The position numbers were made by a program, and so were the translations under genes. A model generated the notes under the pieces. The model was not told the origin of the DNA, made no database searches, and saw only the letters and a program-made list of their open reading frames with translations. From Asparagopsis taxiformis (lineage: Eukaryota > Rhodophyta > Florideophyceae > Bonnemaisoniales > Bonnemaisoniaceae), in contig JALQPE010000221.1 in NCBI GenBank assembly GCA_030407315.1, forward strand, positions 46,859 to 110,858: a stretch of 64,000 nt of DNA, given 5' to 3'. Positions 41,532 to 53,006 of the stretch are shown piece by piece (within the stretch, counting starts at the first letter, position 1; the number at the start of each line of letters is the position of its first letter).

Positions 41532-44500
41532 ATGACGAATAAGCGCAGGCGCAACAGCAATCCGATCGTTGACGACGCAACCGTGCCAATTCTGCGCGAA
41601 CCCGCTAGCCCTTGGGAGGATTCTAGTGACATGGGTACACGTCGAAACGTAGGTCGCGCCGCCCGCGAAACTACTCTCGCTGGCAAAGACTTCCTCCGCC
41701 TCTTGCTGGATTTATTCGCCCACTCAAGTTTCGCAGACTTGACGGACAAGCCGGGAGGTTTCACATACGCGGACCTTGGCGCTTGGGTTGCGCAGGGCAC
41801 GGAAGAACAATTTGCGGCGCTGCAAGGTCGACTCAGCATGGCCTTCAGCGGTCGTTCGAAGAATGCTGGAGTCGAGGCGGATGTTGCCGAAATCGTCATG
41901 GCAGAGATGAACGTTGAGCGAGCCAAGCAGATTGTTCGTCTGGCATTACCCATTGCCGAGTTTTCAAGACAGGATGAGCGTATCGGGCAATGGGTTGAGC
42001 ACTGCATCCTTTCTGGGATCGTGCCGCAGACCTTCCTTATTGGATGTAACATGCTTCCTTCGCCACTACAGGCGCCGCAGCGCGGGGAACCAAGCGCCTT
42101 CGTTCTTGCTCCACCGGAAACGTTCGAGGTATTGATGTATTTCCAAGCGTTGTCTATCATCCGAAATCACAACAAGAACCTGCCGCGTCGCCGAATAGGC
42201 GACGCGGCCGAAGAGGGGAACGAAGCCGCACGCGTCCCAGCCCATCGGAAAAGCACTAATCGAGCTTGTTACGTGGTTCAAGTTTTATACCATGCTTGGA
42301 CCGATGTGGCCTTCGCCGCAAAGTTTTCCAGCTTCGAAGAGTTGATGGCGCCGTACATCATTTTCGACAGCAGTGAGCATTGGTTTGACGTGCTCGATGA
42401 AGGTCTATTCGCACCGATGGAGCAGAAGCTAGATCTCTACCACGACAAAGCTCCCCTATCTCATCCTGATGGATATGGTGGAAAAGTAGAGACAAGAACC
42501 AGTGCGCAGCACAGTGCATTTAGGTACCTTGTGAGGAAGTTCTTCGACCGGTTGCAGTTTCTTATCGTCAACCCAGACCTGTACACCTGGCCGGAGTCCG
42601 ACCGCTGGGGGGCGCTGGAAATATACTTGTCAAGCGGAAATCCGGACAAGCTGCCAGCGTACTTTGACACCCTCGACGAAGACGTTATGGCTGTCCTCCG
42701 CCCGGCACCACAAGCCGCGGACGCAGAAAAGGTCCCCAAGCCGGTTGATGACACTCCCACTCGTCGCAACACAGGAGGGAGAGGTTTGGTTCCGTCGACA
42801 AGACACACAACCAAGCTTGAACTTGGGCCTGGGAGGACCAGTCTTACTGCCCAAGGGCCGTCTCCCCCGTCACCGTCACCCCATGCGACAGAAGAGCAGG
42901 AAAGTGAAGGGCAGGCTCTCGCAAAGGACTTTCTTTCGAAAGTGAGTCAGTATTGCCGGGTGTACGACGTCCCTTTCGAAGATTTGGTCAGTGCCGACGA
43001 GAGCCGAGAACACGTGCCCATCACGGGCAACGTTCAGCTCATTCTGACTGATCCGCCTACAATGTTCGTCGTAAGAGGAACGATTCCAACTCTTCGTACG
43101 ACAGGCTAACTGCAGAAGATATGCAGGCTAGCATCGAAGTGTTTGACGAGCTGTTGCGCCCCGGTGGCCACGGCATCGTGTTCTGCTCCGTTTTGCAGTT
43201 CTACGAATGGTTCCATTACTTGGAAACGTACAAAGGACCGCAGTCAGAAGGCCCAACCGATGCTGCTGCCAGTGATGACGGGTCGGATGAAGAAGAGGTT
43301 ACGTCCATGAATTCGGACTCCGAAGCATCGCAGCACAGTGGCGAAGAAAGTGCGGATGAGGAGGATGACGAGGACGAGGAGGACGAGGACGTCGTTCGGA
43401 ATTCAGTTTTCTTCGTTGACGAGGTACCTCTGTTGTTTGTCCGACTACCTGGGCACCTCTATCAAATGCCGGGGCGGAAGAGGTACCAACGCATGAACAT
43501 GGCAGAGGTCGCTATCCACTTCTGGAAGCGAGGTGTTCCGTTCAAGGCCGGAAGCGAGATGGTGGCCTATAGGAACCACGGATACATGGACGGCACGTAC
43601 CCGGCGTGGTGCAACGTCACCATCAATATGCCCGCCATCGATTCGAATGAGATGGTGTGGCGAACAAGGAGCACAACCGGTGCTACGGTCAGAGTTCGTG
43701 CAGAGCAGAAGAGCGTCGCTCTCATGATGGAGTTGATCAGCCAGCATTCACAGCCTGGTGATATTGTTGTCGATCCATTCTCTGGCACTTTCGCAACGGG
43801 AAAAGCAGCTATGAGCTTGCCTGAGCACCGTGTTTTCGTCGGCAGTGACATGGACAAATTGTGTGTGGCACGATCGCTTCCAAAGCTGTGTGCAGTCATG
43901 TCACGTGTAATTCTTTCAAACAACACTGACATGAGGGTCACGACAGAAGCGAAACAGAGTGCTGAGAAGTTCTTGGCGTCCCCCTCTGTCACGATGCGTA
44001 CACAGAGGGAACGCAGGATCATCGAACCCCCACCTGGCCTTCCCCTGTACCAGAGGTTCCCGAAATATATTCGGCAGTACCTCTGGCAGCTGTGCCCAGA
44101 GTCGATTGCGTCGCACGAGCACATGGAAAAACCGGTACATTATTGGCCACCTTCCCTGCGCCGCTGGTTGCAAACTGAAAACCCTCGCGTGATGCGGGCA
44201 CACGATTGTGTTGCGAAAAAATTGAGCGTTCGACCATCGCTGATTAAGCATCCAAATGCAGGAAGAGGGCTCTTCGCTGAACAGACATTTAATGTTGGCG
44301 ACGAAGTATGTGCATACTACGGAACTGTTGTGTACTCTGATATGAGCAAGGAGTCGATGAGGTTCGCGTACGGAGAGGGTCACATGGCGATAACGAAGGA
44401 AACATTCTTGATGTATGCCATCAAGCTGTATGCAACAGCGGAGGACGACGAAAACATCGAGCATCCAATTTGGATTGTTCCGGCTCCGTTCTGTTCGGCG

Positions 44501-44734
44501 CAGTTCATCAACGACCCGCGGTATTTGCGAGGTGAGGACACTCCGGCGGAAGACACCAGGCGGATGGCCAACGTCGAGTTTGTCGAGAACTACAGCAGCG
44601 GTTCGACGGGGAAGAAGCTCAAGGCGAAGGACCTAGAAAATCCGAAGATCATTGTAGTACGTGCAATCCGCGATATCTGTCCGGGGCAGGAGCTCTACGT
44701 TCATTATGGGACAGCGTTTAGAGCATGGAATTAG
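41532..44734 (+). pseudogene. MTase-SET fusion gene, right copy (frameshifted in the catalytic motif)
   Basis: Starts at ATG 41532 and follows the left protein closely. A one-base deletion in the CCC of the DPPYN codons (near 43056: GATCCGCCTACA, against GATCCGCCCTACA on the left) turns the motif into DPPTMF and stops at 43109. The remainder is open in the next frame (43121-44734), with the acidic insert slightly altered, the SAM motif and the SET domain intact. A small number of substitutions (for example IRPGQ to ICPGQ) are visible. Probably inactive as a methyltransferase. Confidence 0.85.
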
Positions 44735-45388
44735 GGTCACGAAAGATGTTTTCATTTCGACTACAAATAAAGCTACGTTCCAGAGTTGAAGTATATCATA
44801 TAATGCAGCATGTCCAGCCACCATTAGTCCAGGGTGAAACCTATTGAGCAGTACTCGCCTGTCAAAAACCAATCGTTCACACTCTAGGTGCACTTCGTCC
44901 GAGCAGTGAACCTGACTGCTTGGTTGCTGTTATGCGTGCAGATGCAATATACAAGACCAAGTTGAACTGGACGCCCGGTGGATGTCCAGCTCAGTTGCAT
45001 TGCTGTCCAGCCCAGAAATTCTACAATTCAGGGCAGAAAAAATATTGCAAAAAACATCGATTTCAGCGGGTCGATTGTGCCGTACGGCACACCCCCATCT
45101 CAAAAACATGTTCACATGTGCATGTTTTTGAGAATAGCCCAAATTTTAATTCAAATCAGGACGTCTTCCGGACATAGGGGTGCTCGCGGCCTAGCTCGAC
45201 AGCTGTAATTGTACCTCATTAAATACTGTTGATGACTGCCTACCGTATACAATCTGGACTGTTGGCGTATTCTCCGGTACTTGACCTGAACGTTCATCGC
45301 AGACCGTTGTGGTTACCGACACTATACAGCAATTTTTTTTGTATCTCGTGCAACTCAATCCTTCCATCGCTTCCGGGAAGGCTTCATT
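44735..45388. other. Spacer with boundary cassette H
   Basis: Mirror of 14819-15478. A cassette lies at about 44965-45165 in minus orientation (GTGCCGTACGGCAC, CTCAAAAACATG hairpin); the rest is unremarkable and precedes the coiled-coil start at 45389. Confidence 0.6.
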
Positions 45389-47672
45389 ATGCCGCCGCGT
45401 ATTGCGAAGAAAGCTCCAAAGCCTCCGGGCCTCCAGAAAAACCGGTCAGCAGCTGCTGTATCGAGTGCCCGACAATCCCGTGCGAAGAAGCGGTGTGGGC
45501 CTACCGGCAGCATTGAACCGCGGTCCGGTAGTCGCAAGACGGACCGGCGCAAAACTGGGGATCCGCAGCGAGAAAGTGAGGAAGGAGGAACGGCGCGGAG
45601 AGAGATGGGGCTTGACCGAGGCAAGCGTGCTCGCAGGGACAGTGAACATCATGATGATGACATGATAGTGGCTCAAAACATGTTGGAATTGCGGCAGAGT
45701 GCTATGGCAAAGGTAGTTCCTACCGGGTTGGCAGATGCGGAGGTGCTGCAGACGGAGTCCCAGCCGGGGGTTCGCGAGACACTGGAGGCTGTGACCCCCA
45801 CTGCGCCAACTATGCCGAGTACATCAGCCCCAGCAGGTAATGCAGTCAGGGACCCGAGGATAGCGGCAAGGGATGTTGTTTCTGAGCAACGTTCACAGGA
45901 TTCCAACTATCATCGGCGGTCAGGAGGTACTGAGGGGAGAGAGCAGCCGGAGTGCGGGCCTCGTCACAACAGACTGTCATTGGTGCCAAATATGCGCGTA
46001 ACGCCCCCGCGACGTCAGGCTATTGCCGATGGAGGACATCATAATCCCGATAGCGTGGGAGATGGGGGGACGGTGAGGGCAGAGAGGTTGCATCCGCCGG
46101 AATCCATCGATTTAATGGCGAGTCGCATCAATGCGCAGAAGAAGAAGATCGCGGAGCTGGAAAAAAAGTGTTTAGCCAGGACATAGCAAACAAGGCGCTC
46201 ACCACGGAGATAGTTGCGTTGGAGGCTAAGGTGAAGACTCTGCAGGCGGAAAATGCCAGCCTTACTGCAATTGCGAGAACAGGTAGAATCAGTGATCACG
46301 GTGGCGGTAAGTCGAAAATACAGAAAGCCATTCCTGTGAAATACCTTGGAGTTCTTAGGGCGGTTGAGGAAAACCTGACAAAGTGGTGCAAGAACGAGAC
46401 TATGGAGCTGGACCCTATAGCGGAACAAACGCAGAGACGTTGGACTGGACGTACCATCGAGGTAGAGCCGGTAGAAGGGCACTTTGGAGCGAAAACGGTG
46501 TAGGATATATTGCTACCCCTCCGGGCTATATCATCAAGAATCTGCAGTGGTATACACCTTCGTACAGGGACGAGAGTGATCTGCTGAATGACTTGGTGCG
46601 ACACGTACTGCGTCAAAGTCCGTGGTGTGATGTGTTTTCCGATGAGGAGCAGCGTGTGTGCTGTCAAGAGGCTGTGGCGGGGAGCAAGGAATTGAAAGTG
46701 AAGGTGACGCAGAAACTGTCCGACGTGATGAGTGCACGGAAGCGTAATGCGAGGGACAGATTGTTCGGTTCGCTGGGGTACACGAAATTAATGTCTAGAT
46801 GCACGATGCTGACGACGCGAGCTGAGATGGACGAGCGAGAGGAACAAAAGCGCGAAGCGTCTGAGAAGCTTTTGAAACGGGAAAGTAACGGTGATTTGGA
46901 TATGGGGAGGTGGCGAACGGCACCGTTCTCAGAGCTGCGATACAGCAAAGGCTTGGTTCCTGACAGCTTCGAAATGGAAGTGAATGGTGATGCATGGTTT
47001 AACAACCGAGTAGCTGTGAATGTGCTGGACATCTTCAGGGGTTATTCGATACGACCAGAACAAGTAATGGACATAGAGACGAGCATACTAACGCTGGCGC
47101 GCCTGGATGCTTGGCTAGTGACTACTGTGGAGTGTTTGGATGAACCGAAGGGGAAAGGAGGTGCACGGCAGAAGGAGTTTACAAGGCGGTACAGTCAATA
47201 TGTGGGGGTAGCTTTTCAGCAATTAGTTGGTATGGTGGTGTACTGCATGTCTTGTCTCCAAGGCTCGCAAGCAAGGGAAGAAACGGACGTTGTCGAGAGC
47301 GAACAGCGGACTAGTGCACAGTCACGGCATGTGTTTGCAAGCCGTACTGTGACGAGAGAGGCTGTTGAAGTGTGGCAAAGCGGAGAGGGGTCTGGAATTG
47401 TTCATGTCGTTGATGATGTAAACCGCTGCTCATCACTTGTTCTAGTGTCCGAGGATTGGATTCAATCGCATATTACGTCAAACCTCGGTGCTGTAATGGA
47501 TTGTGTGATTGCGCAAGGACTAATTGGCGCAGAACTTTTCGTCGTTGACCCATATGCTGGACACCTGAGTGCAAACCTGAATGTCGAAATCAATGCCCCA
47601 CAGTATGGGGGCATGGAGCGGCGCCATGCAGCCACTGCTGATAACGGTTTTGGCGTAATGGAGGATGGTTGA
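45389..47672 (+). pseudogene. Coiled-coil gene, right copy (two frames plus a one-base deletion)
   Basis: The upstream frame runs from ATG 45389 to 46186 (265 codons) and ends in the same A AAA AAG overlap as the left copy. The downstream frame starts at GTG 46168 but is interrupted near 46480, where one A of GGGACACTT is missing; it continues in the next frame (about 46480-47672) without the 8-bp duplication found on the left. This copy therefore shows the true C-terminus (FASRTVTREAVEVW...LVSEDWIQSH...), about 113 residues beyond the left stop. Together the copies define a protein of roughly 760-780 residues if the -1 shift is used. Confidence 0.65.
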
Positions 47673-47749
47673 AATTAGTGCAGTAAATGTGACGTTGACT
47701 AGAAGGCTTATCATGTAGTACATTATCAATAGAGTGCTGCGATTTAGAT

Positions 47750-49376
47750 TTATTCTTCTTCATTATCATCTGTGAACTGGTAATCAGTGTTGGTGTAGAA
47801 GAGGTTGAGATAGAAACGGTGGTCCGACCAGTGCATTTGTTTCGTAAATGGCTTGACTGGAAAGTTACTTCGTACGATGTGCACAGTGCCAGATATAGTA
47901 GATGCAGGAATGAGGTCAAACCAAGGGCCACCTGCACTGTGGGATGCAGTGTCATTGCTGTCAACGGATACGTTGTCCGGGTCCCATGTGGACCACTTTA
48001 AACAAATGCACCCAAGTGATTTTTCCAGAGCGGTTTTTGGGACAAAGCAGGTCATATACTGAACGAAAGCGAGTTCTACAGGTTGAAACAGGTTTGGAGA
48101 CTGCAGGCGTACCAGTGCCAGGACGCGCCCTACCCATATGGTTCTGTAGTCATCGGCAGTTCCGGAGATGACGACAAAGGAGTACTGCGATCTCTTTGCG
48201 GGGCCGAATGATGAAGTTGCAAAGACGCGCTGCTGCTTGTGCCTCGACACGTTTGTGGGGCGAAGCATGCCACTGTGCGGGTCAAAGTCGTCGGCATCCG
48301 GGACGTACCCTCCCATGACGTAGGCGGTCTTTACCACGGTGACGGAAATGTCCATGTCATGTATTGGAGGGCCTTCTGCCGTGGCGCGCAGTCTAGCGAG
48401 GGTGAGGAACGCTTGTGCAGCTGTGTCACCGAGTTGCTGGAATAGCGTTATGGTGCCAGACGGGAACGAGGGGTTGTGCAGAGGCAAAAGAGTGGCAGGA
48501 TCGGGCTGTCCGTCGATACCTGCAACGAGGAGGGTTGCATCGGGCAGCAGGGAGGCAAAGTCGTGCAGTGCAACGGTGAATCCGTCGTGAACGAGTACTG
48601 CACCGTCTGTGGGAGATATCATCCGTGGGTTTCCCAATGTGTTCGATGGGGTGTGACCAGTTGGAGTGGCCAAGGAGAATTCCATGTGGCGAATAGTCTC
48701 TTCCATGGCTGTGGAGCGCCTTCGAGAGGTTTTCCTATAACTCTGTTTGAACAGAAGATGCGAGTGTTCGTAGGGGCCTGCATCAATGTGTTCCAGGGCG
48801 CCATATCTCTGCAAGTCACCGGGAAGATGGTCTAGAAGATGGAACTTGAAAGTTTTGAGACCTGTGGTGTGAAATGGGCCGAGGGTGGAGAGCATTGATT
48901 GTTTGAAATAGGAAATGGAGTTCTGGAGGCTTTCGAGTTCGGCGGCAGTCCAGTGCTTGATGCGACCGCGTTTCATGACCCATGCGACGAGGTCAGAGTA
49001 TTGCGTGCAGATGGAAGTGAGGGGGGCTGTATCTACTTCGTCACAGCATGTGTCAATGAATGCTGCGATGAAAGGGAACACCATGTCGACATGGTGATAG
49101 TCTTTGGCTGCGAGCATGCCGCGTATGCCGTCCTCCGTGAAGAGGCCGTTCAAATTGGTGCCCTTCTCACCATTGGAGAAGTCGACATGAAGACCGGTGA
49201 TGTAGTAGTCGCGTTCGATAGCGGACAGAATGCTGTTTGAGCCGGCGAGGATGGATTTTTTCACCTTCTTGAAGGTGCGAGGTGTCCCGGAATGGGAGGC
49301 AGTGGTGGTGGTGAGGTCTGGGGAGCTGAGGCGGTGGACAATGCACTGTTTGATGAGCTTTGAGATGCCGAGGTGG
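47750..49376 (-). pseudogene. Transposase, right copy (N-terminal half deleted)
   Basis: Matches residues ~472-1013 of the left transposase and is open from the deletion junction to TAA at 47750, but has no start codon. The zinc finger and the FEPLHN part of the first core motif are gone; KFHLLDHLPGDLQRYG and the C-terminal domain remain. Several substitutions distinguish it from the left copy. It cannot act alone. Confidence 0.8.
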
Positions 49377-50026
49377 AGCGTATTTTTTGTAATCTAGGTC
49401 GTGAGGGTTCTTGCAGTATGTGCGGATGGTGGTGCATGGCGTTCGGATGGTAGGGAGAACGCGATAGTGAGGGAGATGGGTGATCGACGATATGCTGACA
49501 GGTATTTTGTATTCTGGCTGGATACGTATTTCCTATTCTAACCGGGTATTTATTTCCTATTCTGACCAGATATGTATTCCCTATTCTAGAGAGACGTATT
49601 GTATACGAGCAGTTTCCTAAATGAGAGAATAAAATACGGTCCGATATGGGCCCTGAATTTACCATCCGCTGTAATTTCTTCCCTCCCGGTTTTCGCTGAT
49701 ATATTGTATACTGGATGTCGGGTCCTAGTATTCCGCCATATGTACTAGAGAAAGTGGATGTCGGGTCCTAGTATTCCGCCATATGTACTAGAGAAAGTGG
49801 ATGTCGGGTCCTAGTATTCCGCCATATGTACTAGAGAAAGTAAATGTCGGGTCCTAGTATTCCGCCATATGTACTAGAGAAAGTGGATGTCGGGCCCTAG
49901 TATTCCGCCATATGTACTAGAGAAAGTGGACGTCCGCATCCAAAAAATTTTTATTTTTTTTTGGACGCGGACGTTCATTTGTTCTAGTAAATCTCGGGGC
50001 CGACTAGGACCCGTACTAGAGAGACT
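49377..50026. repeat. Outer subterminal repeats, right copy
   Basis: Starting at the deletion junction near 49376-49385, this mirrors left 6849-7506. It has about four 24-bp units (49500-49595) and five 43-bp units (49714-49928), then an A/T-rich stretch and the TIR. Confidence 0.75.
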
Positions 50027-50059
50027 GGACGTCCGCGTCCACTTCCGAAAACACAGACG
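50027..50059 (-). repeat. Terminal inverted repeat, right copy outer end
   Basis: GGACGTCCGCGTCC...AACACAGACG, the mirror of 6816-6848. DNA from 50060 on is unrelated to 6815 and leftwards. Confidence 0.85.
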
Positions 50060-50430
50060 AACAACGCCTTCGCTTTCCCCTTCTCCGACAGACCGCTGAG
50101 AGCTATCGCCAAAATCCGTCGATAACACAAGCACCATCGACTCCTTGACTGTTTTCGTAACAGCACCAGCACCATTGGATAGCTTATCCGCCAACATCGC
50201 TGATTCAATGCAATAATTCGAAACAAACTCATAATCGAACTGCTCTCGAGTCTCAGCGCAATCACCAGCGAGAGCCACGCCATCGTTGCACTTGTTGCTG
50301 GCTGTTCTACGAGCGCCGGCACTGAGAGACTACCGATGCGGAGAGCGGTTACGGCAATTTCAAGCCGCTTCTCATGCTGCAGATGCGCGGAGTGCTGCAT
50401 GTCAGCCGCGTTAGAAACCACTGGTTTCAT
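50060..50430 (-). pseudogene. Unrecognised coding fragment cut by the TIR
   Basis: A minus-strand frame (about 50060-50278, GDCAETREQFDYEFVSNY...) reads into the TIR. A preceding segment in another frame (50280-50430) looks like its upstream part, suggesting a frameshifted remnant. No family recognised. Confidence 0.25.
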
Positions 50431-52475
50431 GGGATGGGATGGCTGACAACTCGCAGGCGTAAATCTTCATCGTTACGTCGCCGCCACGATGACAGGCTAT
50501 GGCAACCCCGAGACAGAGGGTCGCGTCATCTGGATTGCATTCGACAAGCCGTCCACAGGCGTGTCTCTCTACGTGATAGGTTTTCAACGCGCAATCAAAC
50601 TCGCCGTTGCGACTGGTCGGAGCCCGGGATTCTTTTTCAGCAGGTAGGCTTCCGCATCGTCGTCTTCGATGTTCTCACGGGCACAGTGAATTCTGTGACG
50701 TCGAAGTTGCGGTGAAATCTAATCAACGATAGTTTGCGTTGAGAGGCATGGGCATCGATTGAAAATTTGGGGCGAGTTCGGCTATTTTCCTGCTCGTGAA
50801 CATAATTTTTATATTGCGGTCAACGGGTTAAAGGCATCCGTTGAAGTTGTAACCATTTGTCGAATTTTTGCTCATCTAATGACTTCCTTGCTACACTCAA
50901 AAAGATACGGCGCCACGAAGGGTAATCCCTCCAGATCGACAGTGGGCTGCAACCACATGATGTACGCGATATCATCCAATCTGACGACATGCACATTCAT
51001 TGTATGCGCGTGGCCAACGCCTACCTTATATGCTCGCAAACTGATGCACATACTTGGCTTCAGCCACCCGCGCAGTCCAGTCCCTCTGGAAAAGCTGTTG
51101 TGTTTCTGGTGTCCGCCTTACCGGTTCAATTGACTTTCCTGCCAGTTTCATGATGCGCATTACCAAGTTTCACCCTGCTGTTGGGTATGTCGATCACTTG
51201 TGAATTTTCTTGTTCATATGAATCTTCGGTCTACCGCTTCCGTTGATCCAAACCAGCGGACGGTTTACTGCGCTGTGGGTAATATTCACCTCAAATGGAG
51301 TCGGAATGATTATAATCAATGATATATCATTGATGCAATGACGCTCAAGGCATTGGCTAGCCAAGCCGCGTTGAACATTATGGACGTATATTGTCTTCAT
51401 GAACGAAGACCTTTTGACCTCATCAGATCGCCACAATAGTACCAATGTTTGGAATCTGAAGGTCAACCCAAAGAACCAAACACCACAAAGAAACTAAGTT
51501 TTCTACGTCAGCTCGTACGTTGTGTTTTGTCAGTCGTTTGTGACCGCCTACAAAGGATATATTTTACAGCCATGGGGATCTTTCTAGCATGGATATCCAT
51601 TGTCGTATTCGTCACACGACACATCGCAAGAAATCGAGCCTCTACACCGGACCGCGCTTATCAATGGTGATGTGGACATGGCCCTGCGAGCTCGTCACCT
51701 ACATCGTACATCAGTCTGGTTGTTTTTCTACTCACGGGCTTCTGGATCAATGACGTCTAAGATCGACATTGGGCATACAACTCTGGCACATATCGCTCAA
51801 ATAATTCCTGAACAGGTTGCTACTTCAGATCTGCCTCCTGTGTAAAACCGGCACATGGCACAACAGAAATAGAGAGGGCTTATTCTCTCACAATGCCATC
51901 CTTCGAATAGCTTTGTGAACGAGATTGGCGATCTCAAGCCGCATAAAGGCGCGAGGAATGTTGCACAACTCGTCTTCCATAGCTGCATATTGCAAGAGAT
52001 GTAAGCGAAGTATACCGCACAATATATGCGGCTCGGCTAAATAGCAGCAGGAGAACCTGCCGAATATCTGTGCATGGGGTTCCCTGCAGGAAAATAAGAA
52101 GCTGCAGAGAGAGATGACAAACTCTGGTGAACGCGCCGATATTGGGAGAGTTCAAATGAGGAAGAATGATGCAATCTGACGCATCAAATACGATTTTCAT
52201 GGTCAACACTTGCGCACTGTCTGAGATCATGTTCATGTCGCAGCACTTCAACATTTTGGAATGAGCCCCATCTAATTGTTGAATTCTAACGAATTGTTCC
52301 AGGGCCTCCATGCCCAAACTTTCTTCTTCACCCTTCAACAGTATGGCACAACCCGTTGTCTTTATCAACGCCATTCCCCATTGTGCCCATTCCATGCTTT
52401 TCCCGGCACCTTCCCAGCTCCAGCACCTCCACCGCACAGCCATAATGTTCACAATTACTAGGCGGCTCGCTTACA
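50431..52475. other. Unassigned region
   Basis: Many stops in all frames. Only short frames: 51449-51670 (+), with a hydrophobic segment, and 51934-52443 (-, ATG at 52443, 170 codons, helical and Leu-rich). I recognise neither and would not call them genes on this evidence. No repeat stands out. Confidence 0.3.
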
Positions 52476-52860
52476 GTGAACGCAATTCCAGTCCTCAGGT
52501 CAAAGTCGAAACTTCCGCCGCGTTCAGTCAATGTTCAAGTTGCTGCGCGACGCCGTCCTCTCTATGAACGTGAAAAGCTTGGCGGAGAGCGTTCTGTGAT
52601 CTTGTGTTCGAGTGATCGGCGCGAAGTTGTCTGCTCTGCGCCAGCAGCTCAACGCAAAGGGGCATCTGCTGTGACTGTTACCAATTCAAAGAAACTGTTC
52701 ACATACGATAATGTCTTCGATCAGAATGCGCCTCAGGCCGATGTCTACGACCAACTTGTTGAGCCAATTGTAGACGAAGTGCTCGAAGGTTACAATTGTA
52801 CTGTCCTCGCCGATGGTCAGACAGGAACCGGCAAAACCAATACAATGGAAGGGCGTCGTG
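52476..52860 (+). pseudogene. Kinesin-5-like motor fragment
   Basis: Residues from about 52521 read VNVQVAARRRPLYEREK, then KLFTYDNVFDQNAPQADVYDQL, PIVDEVLEGYNCTV and GQTGTGKTNTMEG. This is the N-terminal third of a kinesin motor up to the P-loop, most like the BimC/kinesin-5 class. Deviations: RRRP for RCRP, and ADGQTG for AYGQTG. It ends immediately after the P-loop; the rest of the motor is missing and the sequence passes into gene X copy 2. Probably a captured or truncated host gene fragment. Confidence 0.75.
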
Positions 52861-53006
52861 ATGACGACACTCTCGCAATGTCAGATAGCAGAAGGCAGAT
52901 TGTTATACGATGCAATTCCTGAAAGGAATTACCCTTGCGTCTCCTATGAACACGTAAAATTTGTGCTGGGAAGTAAGTTGATGTCCGGGGTTCAGCCACC
53001 AACACC

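Larger units (their letters stand above)
33770..50059 (-). mobile_element. Giant TIR DNA transposon, right copy (inverted, deleted)
   Basis: Mirror image of 6816-32377 without the copia insertion. TIRs are at 33770-33802 and 50027-50059. It lacks the DNA corresponding to left 7506-10817 (junction near 49376-49385), which removes the leader and the N-terminal half of the transposase. It carries one-base frameshifts in MTase-SET (near 43056), the coiled-coil gene (near 46480) and the start of ParB-dioxygenase (near 40629). It preserves the uninterrupted dioxygenase end and the coiled-coil C-terminus that the left copy lacks. No target duplication is seen. Confidence 0.8.

Noticed and set aside
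6816..50059. Integrated giant virus, virophage or Maverick/Polinton
   Set aside because: No capsid, packaging ATPase, maturation protease, or protein-primed polymerase is visible; the ends are short TIRs with transposase-like coding.
52977..52995. A 23-nt intron (GTAAGT 52973 to TTCAG 52995) in gene X copy 2
   Set aside because: Phase fits, but it is too short for spliceosomal splicing; the true acceptor is unknown.
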